DNA from: Trileptium ribeirensis
Taxonomy: Eukaryota; Nematoda; Enoplea; Enoplida; Thoracostomopsidae
Assembly: GCA_030248225.1 (NCBI GenBank)
Contig: JASANE010004981.1
Location: 1-64,000, forward strand
Reading direction: 5' to 3'
DNA length: 64,000 nucleotides
Within the stretch, counting starts at the first letter, position 1, and each line of letters begins with the position of its first letter. Positions 34,001 through 42,660 of this stretch are shown here, in pieces. Both the position numbers and the translations under genes were made by a program. Under the pieces are notes generated by a model. It searched no databases. It had not been told where the DNA came from and saw nothing but the letters and a program-made list of their open reading frames with translations.

Positions 34001-36145
34001 TATCTTTGCAACTAAAAACGTGGCAGGTTACCCTGCTTGCAATGCATATTATGGATTATATACCTTAACATTAATAACTTAATTCTCTTATAACCATGCA
34101 GTAGAATATATTTCTTAATATTAAGGACCAGGAACATGTTTGATATGCATTACAAGATTTCCATTAAAATATTCAGGAAAAATTTCCTTAATGTTAAGAG
34201 AAAATTCCTTTTCTTCTGAAGTCTGGCACTTTAGGGAAATCAACAAGTAATGAATATTAAAGAATACATTCGTTAATGTTAAGGAATATAGCACTTAATA
34301 ATACAAGGAATATATTCATTAATGCTAAACAATACTGTACTTAATATTAAGGAATATATTTGTTAATGTTATGGAAACTGTACTTAATATTAATTATATT
34401 TTGTACTGAATATCCAGGAATGCATAAAATTATGCTACAGAAGCAGGCTGTACGGTAATAACTGCCAGCTATAGCATTGTATTTTTAAATGGATTTCCTC
34501 TAAAAACTAGCTTTGTTCGGAAATTTGTGGTTTATAACTTCTTTAAAGCCGTACACCCCTCTTGGACATATTTTTTGCGTTCCTTCCAAATTAAGAGTTT
34601 TCAAATCACTATTTTCAATGTATGAATAATTAAAATTTGCTGATTTTCGGGTATTTGAATCCTAAAAATGCTTTTGGCCATCCTGTATAGAATAAAATAT
34701 TTATCTAGCAATTAGAATAAATCGTTGGTAATTGCTCTGAACATTTTCTTGACGACATATCTCACTTTGGATAGCTACAATAGTCAGAATTCAGAGCACA
34801 GGAGTGAAACATCATCATATATTAATTCGACTACTCTACAAAAAAGGCGCGCATTTTGATTTTCGATTTCGAGTTTGCTTCCGGTGCGCCGCGATTCATT
34901 AACAATATACTGATTGGAACAGAATCTTTATATTATTTGCAAAACTTATTTTTGTGAGCAATTAATATTTCCAAGAAATATCAGTTCCTTCCCGTTTTCT
35001 TTTTATATTTCATTACTATAATTCCATAACTATGTGGTTGCTGAAGGAGGGAAATATTAATTACAGAGCAAATAAAACGCTTCTGAGGAAGCTGATTTAA
35101 AATGAATCACTTGGATAGAGCACAAACGCACTGAATTCAATGGTTCAATGGTTATGCTAAAAGAATGAAAGCGTGTTTTTCCAGCTCATTATAGTGGGGT
35201 GTATATTCATAATCCTTAATCACGTTTAATTATTTTCATAATTGACAGGTATTGAATAATGTTTACGATAAACGTAACGTAATCGAATGATTCTAAAAAG
35301 CGTTTTCTGTATTAACGGTACTGTTAGAAATTAGAATGACGCAAGGTAACCCTCAGGGCAGTTGTAATTCTCACGTTTTACACCTGAAATTATCAGTATT
35401 TATTAAAAAGAAATATTTTTCAATATATTTGGGAAATATTTCCTTCCCAGTTAGTAAAGTATTTCTAACGAAAATTTCCTTCATATGTAGGACATCTTTC
35501 CTACCATAGTTAGGAAATTATTCCCTTTTATAATAAGGATAAATTTCTTTTACATGTAGGAAATATGTCGTAAAAGAAAAATTGCATGAATTGTAAGGAA
35601 AGGAGCACTTAATATTCAGTGCTAATTTCTTTTAGGAAACATTTCTTTATAAATTCTCGCATTCATAGTAAAGGGGTAAAATTTACTAGTATATATAAAG
35701 CAATAATTTTCTATATTTTAAAATTCCCTAAACATTAAGTCTCAAACGTTACGCTGTACGGTCAGTTTCACAGCTTTTAGCACAATTTGATAACTTAAAC
35801 AGACCTCCTAGGCGATGCCGTAGTTATAGCACAAATAGTGATCATACCAACGATAGCACTTTTCTGAATATGCCGTATTCTTCCATTAGGAAAGATTATT
35901 TTTGACGCGAATGAGCCAAGGTCTCTTAGCTTGATTTTCATATCTCCTTCCAAGCAATCGCCGCACTGCTCTTCAGCAAGTTCAGATTCATTGGTTGGCT
36001 GCGTATTGTGATGTGATGCTCTACCGACAGTTATGGATTTCAGGGCTGGGTTGATAACAAAGTCATGCGATAAAATGTTGCTATTTTTAGCGTTCAAAAT
36101 AAGATCAGTAAGAAGCGACGCTCCGGTGAAGCCAGCTAGAAACAC
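3900..36145 (-). CDS. Secreted astacin metallopeptidase with five ShKT domains (ten coding exons, 5' end missing)
   Basis: This is a zinc endopeptidase of the astacin family (M12A) with a tail of five ShKT domains. Exons in transcript order: 36145-35848, 33055-32931, 30065-29963, 28993-28762, 21133-21024, 18253-18134, 14532-14410, 13728-13606, 5826-5692, 4090-3900. They sum to 1560 nt, giving 519 residues plus TAG, and every junction is GT-AG with matching phase. Visible in the product: propeptide with an FxGD-like LEGDM (65-69); catalytic domain (about 101-288) with HELLHTLGFFHE zinc site (187-198), SVMHY Met-turn (Met 244) and the four conserved cysteines at 138, 160, 179 and 288; ShKT domains at about 295-329, 335-369, 376-410, 421-455 and 471-510. 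All catalytic residues are present, so an active secreted enzyme is expected. The signal-peptide exon upstream of 36145 was not found. The substrate cannot be inferred. Acceptors vary and do not follow the strict TTTTCAG of rhabditid nematodes. Confidence 0.93.
4091..5691 (-). other. Intron between ShKT 4 and ShKT 5 exons
   Basis: This is 1.6 kb of AT-rich sequence. I see no further ShKT pattern, open frame or clear repeat in it. Confidence 0.55.
5692..5826 (-). CDS. Astacin gene exon 9: ShKT domain 4
   Basis: The acceptor is TTTAAG (5828-5827), an unusual AAG ending; the donor is GTAAGT at 5691; phase 1 on both sides. The ShKT domain has ACAYWASNGEC in the centre and ends C-M-V-S-C-N-H-C. 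A short linker (ITTRGKN) precedes the first cysteine. It is separated from exon 8 by a 7.8-kb intron that contains a GC-rich repeat block. Confidence 0.9.
6931..7212. repeat. Perfect tandem duplication of a 141-bp unit
   Basis: Units 6931-7071 and 7072-7212 read identically. Each contains an inverted pair GGTGGAGCGTGAC / GTCACGCTCCACC near its ends, with flanking GATGCGATG / GTCGCATCG, so each could fold into a hairpin. This resembles a short inverted-repeat transposon that was duplicated head to tail, or an assembly duplication. Confidence 0.85.
7441..10800. mobile_element. GC-rich repeat block without intact gene, in an intron
   Basis: The composition differs sharply from the AT-rich intron around it. 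It holds only short frames with no recognisable protein. A TATAAAAG box (8451-8458) with a G-rich upstream stretch, followed by a GCCG...CGGC hairpin and a pyrimidine-rich tract (8500-8600), could be a promoter remnant. It ends in module copy B, the layout shared with the arms of the large inverted repeat at 37-50 kb, so I infer the same or a related element family. Confidence 0.4.
10801..11088 (+). repeat. Conserved structured repeat module, copy B
   Basis: This is the closest relative of copy A. It has the same hairpin CCAGG-CCGAACA-CCCTGG (10918-10935), the same GCCTGCTAAGCTAAGC block and the same closing stem GCACCAC/GTGGTGC (11024-11030 with 11044-11050), while the loop between the closing strands differs. 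It ends at CTAGTACA like copy A, after which the sequences are unrelated. Confidence 0.75.
13606..13728 (-). CDS. Astacin gene exon 8: ShKT domain 3
   Basis: The acceptor is ATTTTAG (13730-13729) and the donor is GTGAAA at 13605; phase 1 on both sides. Six ShKT cysteines are present, with HCAYWAQVGEC in the centre and YCQNSCGLC at the end. The central HxCAYWA-x-x-GEC block is shared with the next exon, so domains 3 and 4 look like the product of a duplication of one exon. Confidence 0.92.
13729..14409 (-). other. Intron between ShKT 2 and ShKT 3 exons
   Basis: The shortest intron of the gene at 681 bases, AT-rich. Nothing recognisable in it. Confidence 0.6.
14410..14532 (-). CDS. Astacin gene exon 7: ShKT domain 2
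   Basis: The acceptor is TTTTTAG (14534-14533) and the donor is GTTAGT at 14409; phase 1 on both sides, 41 codons spanned. The six cysteines are in ShKT order, ending C-N-N-T-C-K-F-C. The start is acidic (TDDDAT), and it is the least similar to the other four in its middle part. It was found by scanning the minus strand for the C-x3-C-x2-C ending. Confidence 0.9.
14533..18133 (-). other. Intron between ShKT 1 and ShKT 2 exons
   Basis: This is 3.6 kb of AT-rich sequence. Scanning for the ShKT cysteine ending gave nothing. A 118-codon open frame on the minus strand (15399-15043) has no ATG at its start and no family resemblance. Confidence 0.5.
18134..18253 (-). CDS. Astacin gene exon 6: ShKT domain 1
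   Basis: The acceptor is TTTCAG (18255-18254) and the donor is GTAAGT at 18133; phase 1 on both sides. Six cysteines have ShKT spacing, ending C-P-R-S-C-G-L-C. ShKT domains are small three-disulfide folds named after a sea-anemone potassium-channel blocker, but as tails of secreted worm and cnidarian enzymes they are thought to be interaction modules. This domain is joined to the catalytic domain by only a few residues. Confidence 0.93.
18254..21023 (-). other. Intron between catalytic end and ShKT 1
   Basis: This is 2.8 kb, AT-rich. A stretch at 20380-20830 repeats AGCTCGGCTC-like words and resembles the GAGCCGAGCC repeats at 43.85-43.95 and 62.73-62.85 kb. No exon was recognised. Confidence 0.5.
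21024..21133 (-). CDS. Astacin gene exon 5: C-terminal end of catalytic domain
   Basis: The acceptor is TTGTAG (21135-21134) and the donor is GTAAGA at 21023. Phase 2 in, phase 1 out; residues 254-289. It encodes TVIPK, then VGQRYGLSASDIEKVN and ILYNC, the standard ending of the astacin domain; Cys 288 is the fourth conserved cysteine. It lies 7.6 kb from exon 4, and a 4-kb transposon begins only 170 bases upstream of its acceptor, so the intron was enlarged by insertion without breaking the gene. Confidence 0.94.
21600..21830. repeat. Low-complexity tract made almost only of A and C
   Basis: About 230 bases on the plus strand contain almost no T and very little G, with irregular CCCA, AAAC and ACCC words. 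Open frames through it on both strands are composition artefacts. A shorter, similar A/C tract lies at 47690-47760. Confidence 0.8.
23671..24560 (+). pseudogene. Broken hAT-like (ZMYM/TTF zinc-finger type) transposase
   Basis: An open start (MDSNSDNDTSPPKK...) runs to 23931. The reading then continues in another frame with QTLQWLACSWKKGC and RPCVLF, which resembles the TTF-type zinc-finger segment of ZMYM1-like hAT transposases (W-L-x-[YC]-S...C-x2-C-V-L-F). A third stretch near 24345-24430 reads SKMDTLRAIEARQNREY then LGPIVDN, like the block after the zinc finger in that family. Stops and frame changes separate the pieces, and the catalytic part is missing. The family resemblance is from memory and moderate; that it is a broken transposase is fairly clear. 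Confidence 0.45.
24752..24886. repeat. Imperfect 135-bp palindrome inside the transposon
   Basis: AAGTTGCCATGCGGTGGTT near 24754 is the inverted counterpart of sequence ending at 24886 (minus strand AAGTTGCCATGCTGTGGTT), with arms of about 38 bases around a 57-base centre. It lies just inside the right inverted repeat of the 4-kb transposon and could be a nested hairpin element or part of its subterminal structure. Confidence 0.7.
25262..28761 (-). other. Remaining intron between astacin exons 4 and 5
   Basis: AT-rich sequence with two GC-richer islands, 26440-26580 and 27480-27670, neither of which I can assign. GGATCAGAC-like words recur at 27770-27900. No astacin, ShKT, EGF or CUB exon was recognised, and the junction of exons 4 and 5 leaves no missing segment. 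Confidence 0.45.
28762..28993 (-). CDS. Astacin gene exon 4: zinc-binding helix and Met-turn
   Basis: The acceptor is TTGCAG (28995-28994) and the donor is GTAAGA at 28761. Phase 1 in, phase 2 out; residues 177-252. It carries the complete active-site signature: HELLHTLGFFHE with the three zinc histidines (187, 191, 197) and the catalytic Glu 188, then SRADRD, and 46 residues further the Met-turn SVMHYP with Met 244 and the zinc-near Tyr 246. PGC at the start gives the third conserved cysteine (179). No key residue is missing, so the enzyme is predicted to be active. Confidence 0.97.
28994..29962 (-). other. Intron between astacin exons 3 and 4 with a GC-rich island
   Basis: The intron is 969 bases. 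At 29400-29560 a GC-richer island is open on the minus strand for about 50 codons and ends in TTTAATTAA. It is not recognised, does not fit between the flanking exons, and may be a fragment of a mobile element. Confidence 0.45.
29963..30065 (-). CDS. Astacin gene exon 3: GCYS segment
   Basis: The acceptor is TTTCAG (30067-30066) and the donor is GTAAAG at 29962. Phase 0 in, phase 1 out; residues 142-175. It encodes RNYIRIVSKRGCYS followed by a G-L-Q-E-V-S-F run, matching the family block that links the third beta strand to the zinc helix; Cys 160 is the second conserved cysteine. A longer open frame overlaps the exon in another frame on the same strand and resembles a signal peptide, but only this frame continues the family and joins both neighbours. 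Confidence 0.92.
30430..31305. repeat. About 875-bp foldback (imperfect palindrome) in an intron
   Basis: Arms of about 420 bases are inverted and mismatched but colinear. Examples: GTTAGGAAAAGACG near 30660 matches the minus strand around 31045; CATTCGAAATATT near 30810 matches around 30890; TGAACAGCC near 30520 matches around 31195. The centre is near 30866. It contains no gene. It lies in the 2.9-kb intron between astacin exons 2 and 3, so it is transcribed with the gene and could form a long RNA hairpin. Confidence 0.8.
32931..33055 (-). CDS. Astacin gene exon 2: N-terminal part of catalytic domain
   Basis: The acceptor is TTCTAG (33057-33056) and the donor is GTAAGG at 32930. Phase 1 in, phase 0 out; residues 101-141. 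The reading ANYRWPDATVPV is the typical start of a mature astacin (W-P-x-x-x-V/I-P), and YTCVKF holds the first conserved cysteine (138), which pairs with the last one of the domain in known structures. The exon is too short to stand out as an open frame; it was found by reading the minus strand for the W-P...T-C pattern. Confidence 0.92.
33056..35847 (-). other. Intron between astacin exons 1 and 2, with short diverged repeats
   Basis: AT-rich. Degenerate repeats of an AGGAATATATTCATTAATGT-like word occupy 34080-34400, and TAGGAAAT-like words recur at 35420-35640. No coding exon was recognised. Confidence 0.5.
35848..36145 (-). CDS. Astacin gene coding exon 1 found: propeptide
   Basis: The exon encodes residues 1-99 plus one base of codon 100. 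The acceptor is TTTTAG at 36147-36146 and the donor is GTATGA at 35847. It opens in phase 0 on a hydrophobic stretch (VFLAGFTGASLLT) that may be the end of a signal peptide begun in a missing upstream exon; a TAG lies just before it in frame, so it cannot be extended. Near the end is LEGDM, matching the FxGD propeptide motif whose aspartate caps the zinc in known proastacins, then a KSAIVG segment like the usual RNAI-type segment before the mature enzyme. Two extra cysteines flank this site (CGDC, 61-64). Confidence 0.85.
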
Positions 36146-37300
36146 CTAAAATTTATACAGAGAATAAACAAAAATTTTTCAACTTTTTGCTGACCACGTA
36201 TATGTAACAGGCCCGTTCCGGCCCGTTACGTGTCTCTGACGTGATTTCGACAAAAAAATTACTCAAACGCTCCTCAAACGAAACCAGGCATAGTTTAAAG
36301 GAGGTAGATTTTCATGGGTTGCATGGTGCCATGGTTATCGATAACTGTTTTGCTATTCTAATTGATTTACTTTGTCATTGATCTACTTTTGCTATTGATA
36401 TGATTTTGTACCATTGCACGTGTATATCTCATAATTGTGTATCATTTTGGACGAGCCTACTTAGGTACTCAAGAAGTTTGATTAGGGTGAAGGTTTAAAT
36501 TTAGAAGAAAATAGGAAAGAGCCTCGAATTGGCAGCAAAATAGGGAATCTAAACGGAACTCGACTGCTTCTCCCTATTTTTCCCATCGAAATTTCAAAAT
36601 TATGACCGTCCGGGAATAGGAGGCCTTTGACAATTTAAGGGGTTGGGAAGTGATCGAAATCCAGGATTGTGAATTTTACCTGGTTCGAGCAAACTATAGC
36701 CAAGCGGTCGCAAATGCAAGCTGAAACAAATGGGTTACGGTAGTTTCCGATTATTCGGAAATAACGGACCTCGGGCCTGTTTATCGGCCCGTAACCGCTC
36801 AACGGTTCAGATTTAGTGGAAATGCCCCGAGTACTTTTTGGTAGAGAATTTTCAGGGCTCTCGAACGAGCCCAGGACATCACAAATTACTGGAGGCTCTC
36901 CTGAGATATTCTAGGGACAAACGGGTAAGCATTCAATTAACAGCCAATACTTACGCTAGGTTTGGCTGGCGACCATGGTCACGAGTGGACCCAATATAGG
37001 CTTATATGGAAATATAGCTATGCATATATATGTGTACTGCTTGATCTTCGTGACTGGCTGTGTCTATTTGTCCGCCCCACCGTGTCAAAACCTTTCTTTT
37101 TATAGCATCCTTTGAAGCCCAAATTTGCCCGACCACCATACTAACAACTGGCTTTTCTGGTTACCGTTGGGTCAATGATGAAAAGTACGCGTGATCCCAT
37201 TTAGTCTACCCATATAGGCATCTGACGAGGCCCTGCGGGTCTCGATCTGACCAGTCATCCCGCTGCCATATAACCTATCTCTTTGCCTTATAATGTACTA
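36146..37300. other. Upstream of the first astacin exon found: no exon recognised
   Basis: This should be intron leading to the signal-peptide exon. Minus-strand ATGs here give only short frames without a donor in phase 0. From about 36190 the base composition rises in GC and words such as GGCCCGTTACG recur (36205-36230, 36775-36800), marking the transition to the repeat-rich part. Confidence 0.45.
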
Positions 37301-38285
37301 CGAGAATTCCACACAAAATGCCGTCTGTTTGTACCAACTTCATATTTGACCCTTGACCCTAAAGGGGTTCATGCGACCCCTCATTCTATTCGCCTGTTCC
37401 TGGCGAGTACAACGATATCCGGCGGGTCTTTGTCCGACTTCGCGTTAGCCCGTTCTGACCGATAAAGTGCCCCCCAAATTTGGCATATCGACCGCAAGTG
37501 GGTACAGACCAACCGAAAATTTAACCCCAACCCAAAAGTAGGCAAAACGCCCCTCATCGCATTCGCCAAGTCGAGACATCTTCAACGATGCCCGGCGGGT
37601 CTCCATCAGTCGCCCCGTTAACCCGGGACGGCCGAAAATGCGCCCCCACTTTTTGCCGACACTCTCTTTAACAGTCTTTAACAGTCGTGATTTTAGTGCC
37701 CCTCTACCCGCTGCCGTTAAGGCAGGGAAAACACCCCTCGTCTGAATCGCCTTCCCAAGGCGAGTTCAACGATGCCCGGCGGGCGTCGCTCCGCCCAACC
37801 GTTAGAGCGGGAAAGCCCGCTGAAACCCCGTATGCTAATATATGTCGGAACCCAAAATTGGGTCCCGACCCGCCACTGCGTCTACCCCCCTCGTGTTTGG
37901 TATCATTCGGCCCCGTTCTTCGTCCTGGGACCGAATTTCGCCCCAGCCCCTCGAAATTCCCTCGGGAACCCCCTGTCCCGACTTCCTTCCCATGCCCTTT
38001 CTTTTTCGTTCTTCTTTTTTCTTTTCCACTCTCTCTAACCGACTTTTGGTCGGTTGTCGTCGCTGCTGTCGCCATGAGTGTGTGTACGTGCGTGTATGTG
38101 TATGTGTATGTGTTGTTGTTGTTGTTGTTGATGTTGTTGTGTTGATGTTGTTGTTGTTGTTGTTGTGGTTCTGCATGTTTCTAGTGTGGACTTGAGCGAC
38201 CTTTCTGTCGCTCAGGTCTTCTGTGTGTCTCATGTGTAGTATGTGTTCATGAGTATTGTATGGATGTATTTGTCTGTATGTATAG

Positions 38286-38317
<32 letters not shown>

Positions 38318-41300
38318 ACATATAAACAGGACATGACAAAAAAAAAAACAGGCGACAGGACAGGACGTGTAAAATTCTACTAAATTCGTGAGTTTTACGG
38401 ACGGACTGGACACATAGGATTAGGAAAGACGGGGGGTAGGTTTAGGGCCCTCCCATGGGCTCCGGGAGTTCCTGAATAGGACCCCGGATAGTTCAGAGGA
38501 TACGTAGGAATGTGCTGCGTCCCAGGCCGCGAAATCGGCTCATTCCCTCTTTCGGTTCCCCCCTTCGGGACGTCCGAAGACGTCCTGTCGGGACATTTGA
38601 AATTTAGCTAGGAATGCTGAGAATGCTAGGAATGTTTGGCTTTATCTTGTAAGCCAACATATAAACGTGCAATGTTTGCACGTTTATCCATGGATAGGGC
38701 GATAAAATTTAGCCCCAGATGCCCTCCAAATAAGCTTAATTAGGTGATGGATGAGGCAGCTAACTCGCTAAATAGCAGAAATTTGGCTTCAAATCGGCGA
38801 GTTAGCTGGGGGAAAATTTGATGGATGAGGACCAGATCACCGAAAAGACATATTCCAGCTTACTCTAAGTACTTTGCAGAGCGAAAGGATTCAAAATTTT
38901 GAAAATTTGACGGGTGATTTAGCAGCTTTCGTGGGACATTTGGGGGATGACGACCAAGCTAAGTTAGGTAATAGGTTTAATAAATCTGAGTAATGAGTTT
39001 TCGACAAGTTTCTGACAAGAATTTGGGACTACAGATGGGGTAAAATCGGAGAACTTTGGAGAAAACTCACAGATGGTCGACCTCCGAGTACTCGGAGGGT
39101 TCAAATTTGATGTCGGCGATTTCGATTGAAGCCGACTCTCTCTAAAGGGGACCCAGGGTTTACGATAGCTGTCAAAAATAAAATTTGGGGAATTTTTCGA
39201 TTGGGCGCCCGGGTTTGAACTCGAAAAAGAGGGCGTCAAAAGAGCTTCTCCGATTGGATAGCGACAAAATCGCTATCTTTCAATATAGCAGAAAATTTTG
39301 AAGCGACGACTACCACGTCGTCTCTTCGAATCAGTTCGACTTCGGCAGCGCGGAGTTCGGTCGACTCTACTGACCGGCTCCGACGCTTAAGTTTTTCTAG
39401 TACAGTTTCGTAGTGTTTATATGCTTTCTTGTGCTTTTTGTTCTTCGAGTTTGGAATGGAAATCGGCGATCGGAGGACCCGCGCAGACATCTTCTGTCTC
39501 GCGGAAGGGGACTAGCATTTGCTGTCCCGGACCGAATTTTGTAAGTCCGCAAGTGAACCAGGCGCATGGGGGTTTATTTTCCCCAGATCACAATGTAACA
39601 GACCATCGAAGTTCACTTAGTTGGAGTACGATTTTAGTTTCGGTAGTTCGACTGGACGCCCGTCGGAGGACGTCTTGTTCACCCGCGTTAGTCCGTCACA
39701 CTTTTGCATGGCCTTTGACAAACCTCCTCTGTCGAGTTCCGTTTTGGGCGCCTCGAGCGATTGCACAGAAGGTACTAAACTGTAGGCACCAAAGTCGAAG
39801 TCATTCTGATTCCCCGTGGTCATAGGCAAACAAATCAAAAATGGACGCCTCTCGTCCATGCTTTTACATGACTTATTGCTCTTGAGTTAGGGCTGTCGAA
39901 TTTTCCCTGAGCTGACCACGGTAAAAGTTCATTACGAAACCAGGGGAATTTCTTACTTGTTTCTGATTATGGTTATGGTTTATAAATTTCTAGTTTAGTA
40001 GACCGTTCGGTGCTCATGCCGCTGCTTGAGCTCGAACCGACGTTGCAGTTAGGGACGGAGGATTAGCCTCCGTCGGGCTGTCGAGAGCCCTAAAATTTCA
40101 TTTATCAACCGAGCTAAGAAAATTTGGGGAACATCGAAAAGACTAAACAAATTCTAAGGACCTCAGCTTGAGCCTAAGGTATTGGCACTCCGAAAGGAGC
40201 GATTTTAATACGGCGTTTACACGGTTTTGCCAGTGTTTGATTTGTTCGCCAGTAAGACGGTTAATACCAGCCTTGTATAAGGATCAACTGCTGACCTCGC
40301 GAGTCCTCGACACAAACTTTCTATGTGATCGCCCCACCAGGCTTACTCCGAAATCGGCTTGGCCCGACTATTAGGTTTACGAACGTTCGGCACGATAAGC
40401 ACACGTGGTTAATGCTTAACGGTAGGACATAGGACACCACCTGCTCCCAAAATGAATCGACAGCATGGCTAGGTACCAAAATCGGCCGCAATAAACGTTT
40501 TCAAAGGCACGTTAGGATGCTCAGTGTTCGGAATGAAATCACAATACCCCCATCTTTAATAAGAAAAATCGAGACCTCTCTCGAACCAATTTGACCCCAA
40601 ACCGAGAAAGTGCAAAACCCCGTTTTCTTTTTGGAGCGACTTGATCGCTGAGTTTAAGTATTTTTCTATTTTATCACTGGTTGCCCGTTAGGCTATGTAC
40701 TATGTATACCCTTGCTTGATTTTTCACCGTCTCTGCCTCTCTCCTTTTCATTTTCCCTTATTGAGTTTCGATCCTGCACGGAGGATTCAAGTCCGCTGCA
40801 GATCTTTTGATACTAACCACTCGACTATCGAGTTCTGAGAAATTTTGTTAAAATTTCAGTGATAACTCAACTGCACAATTTCGATAGTGCAGTTAAGACA
40901 CTGTACAATTGCGATGAGTACAGTGTATTAAGGCAATAGGATGAGTTAGAGAGAGTGAGGATGTAAGGAAAAGGGCAACCAAGAAGACAAGGAAACAAAA
41001 GAAAGGAAGGAAACCGACCAAGCAAAACCAACCCCAAAGAGGGACGCAGACGCGTCCGAGGGCGAAAAGCAGAAAAAAGTAACTAGGGGCGACCATTCAA
41101 AGCACCCGAGAGTGTGCCCCGAGCAATGCAATGTCGTTCAACTGGTGTTGCACGACCACCATCAGCCGCATTGTCCCGATCTTACTATGTACGGATTTTA
41201 GTGACAATGGACAATCTCTCAATTCCCGTTTGGATTACTGGATGCATCGGCACATAGGTAAATGAACGCATGACACTTAACCCTTCGTGCTGGCGAATGG

Positions 41301-42660
41301 ATTCGAAAGACTTGATAGGAGTGCTAGGCAAACTTACGGGACTAAAAATTCCTACCGGACGGAGTTTTGCATTCGGCCGCTAGAAATGGACACTTCCTCT
41401 GTCGTACAATCATTATTGGCACTCGTGCCCGTTCATTTGTATTATAAGTAACCGCTTGCTCTAATCGTGTAACTTTGTTAATTCAACCATGTTTTGATTT
41501 GTACTGTATCTCCATGTTTTCGTACCCCGATTTATGCCCCTTGGTTTGTTGAGATCGTATAGTGAAAGAAGCGCACCCCCTCCTTTTCCCGCTTAGCCCG
41601 CGCAATGCGTGCAACGCCGCGTTTTCTTGGGAGCGAACTTCGAAGCACGCCAGAACGCACAACCCGAGCGCTAGCTGAATTAGTTAAAGCGGACGTCGCA
41701 CGTTTCGGGTACAGATTCTGGCCCGGTATTTCCGGGAACGTCTTCGCTCACGCCGTCCCGTTCCGCCTCTAGCGATGGACAAGGGAACGAATGACTGGAG
41801 ATTTAGAGTGTCACCCTCGTGGCTCGTATTGTCTCATGCTTAATTTCACTTTCCTGTTATTGACTGGCTCTGTACCAAATTGTAAGTAAATGCTTGAAAA
41901 TCACCAAAAGTATTCCGCGTTGTTGATGCTCTGGCGAAATAAGGACGTCCAAATGGACGGGCCAACCCCGCGTGCCACGGCTTGACGAAGGGAACATTCC
42001 AAGCCCTGACACGTGCGGTTCGCCCTGAATATTTGTACTTTTAACGACGGAATTATAGCGAGTATGGCCTATTGAATTACTTACCGAACTCATTCGTGAA
42101 ATTAGTACACGCGGATAAAGACAAATTTTACTAGGAAAGCATAATCTCCAGATAATTAACACAATCAAATTATTCAGATGTGAACTAGGTAGTCCGACGT
42201 TAAACTCTCAGGGACTGTCGGAACCCTGTGGGGGCCACATGGCTACAACGGACAAAGTGTTCGGCTAAGGATAGTGCAGCAGAACTCAAAATTTACCTAG
42301 CAAAACTAAACTTATCACGCCTTTTACTTTGGTTTGCTCTAGAATAAACAACTTCCTTTAGCTTAGGACAGGGAATATCGGTTTGACATTATGACCTGTG
42401 AGCAGGTTTCGGTGTCAACCTCCCTGGGGGACCTCGGTAATCATACCAGGATACTAGACACGTGCGCAACCAATCGGGCGGGGTCCGAACACACCCCGTG
42501 AAGCGCGCCTGCGGCCTGCTAAGCTCCGTAACTTCTTGGGTCTGACCAAGGAAAGTGACTAAGAAAGAAAACTTAGGGTCCGCCCTTGAGGTTATGATAG
42601 CCGGGGTCGTACGGGCATGGTGTTAGGAAGTTGCGCCATGCAGCTGCGTCACCGTTATTA
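37300..42660 (+). mobile_element. Left arm of a very large inverted repeat
   Basis: The arm is colinear, in inverse orientation, with 50370-45965. Matching landmarks: 37571 with about 50130, 37880 with about 49840, 39330 with about 48560, 39800 with about 48080, 40890 with about 47790, and 42195 with 46425. The arms are diverged but alignable by eye. Contents in order: repeated cassettes with CAACGAT-CCGGCGGG (about 37410, 37580, 37760), a pyrimidine-rich tract, two hairpins (38037-38055 and 38194-38213), TG/TA microsatellites (38070-38330), GC-rich sequence without a convincing gene, paired hairpins near 40855-40930 and the terminal module at 42.2-42.66 kb. The longest frames run through microsatellite and are not credible genes. 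Confidence 0.75.
42190..42660 (+). repeat. Conserved structured repeat module, copy C
   Basis: This is the inner end of the left arm. It shares ATGACCTGTGAGCAGG, TCCCTGGGGGACCT and CCTGCTAAGCT with copies A and B. The central hairpin reads GGGG-TCCGAACACA-CCCC (42480-42497) and the closing stem GCATGG/CCATGC (42615-42620 with 42636-42641). Both differ in paired bases from copies A and B while keeping the pairing. Similarity to copy D stops after AAGTTGCGC at about 42635. Confidence 0.75.

Noticed and set aside
37835..38413. 192-codon frame on the minus strand and overlapping plus-strand frames
   Set aside because: They run through CA/TA microsatellites and a CT-rich tract and translate into simple repeats. 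The corresponding part of the right arm does not conserve the frame.
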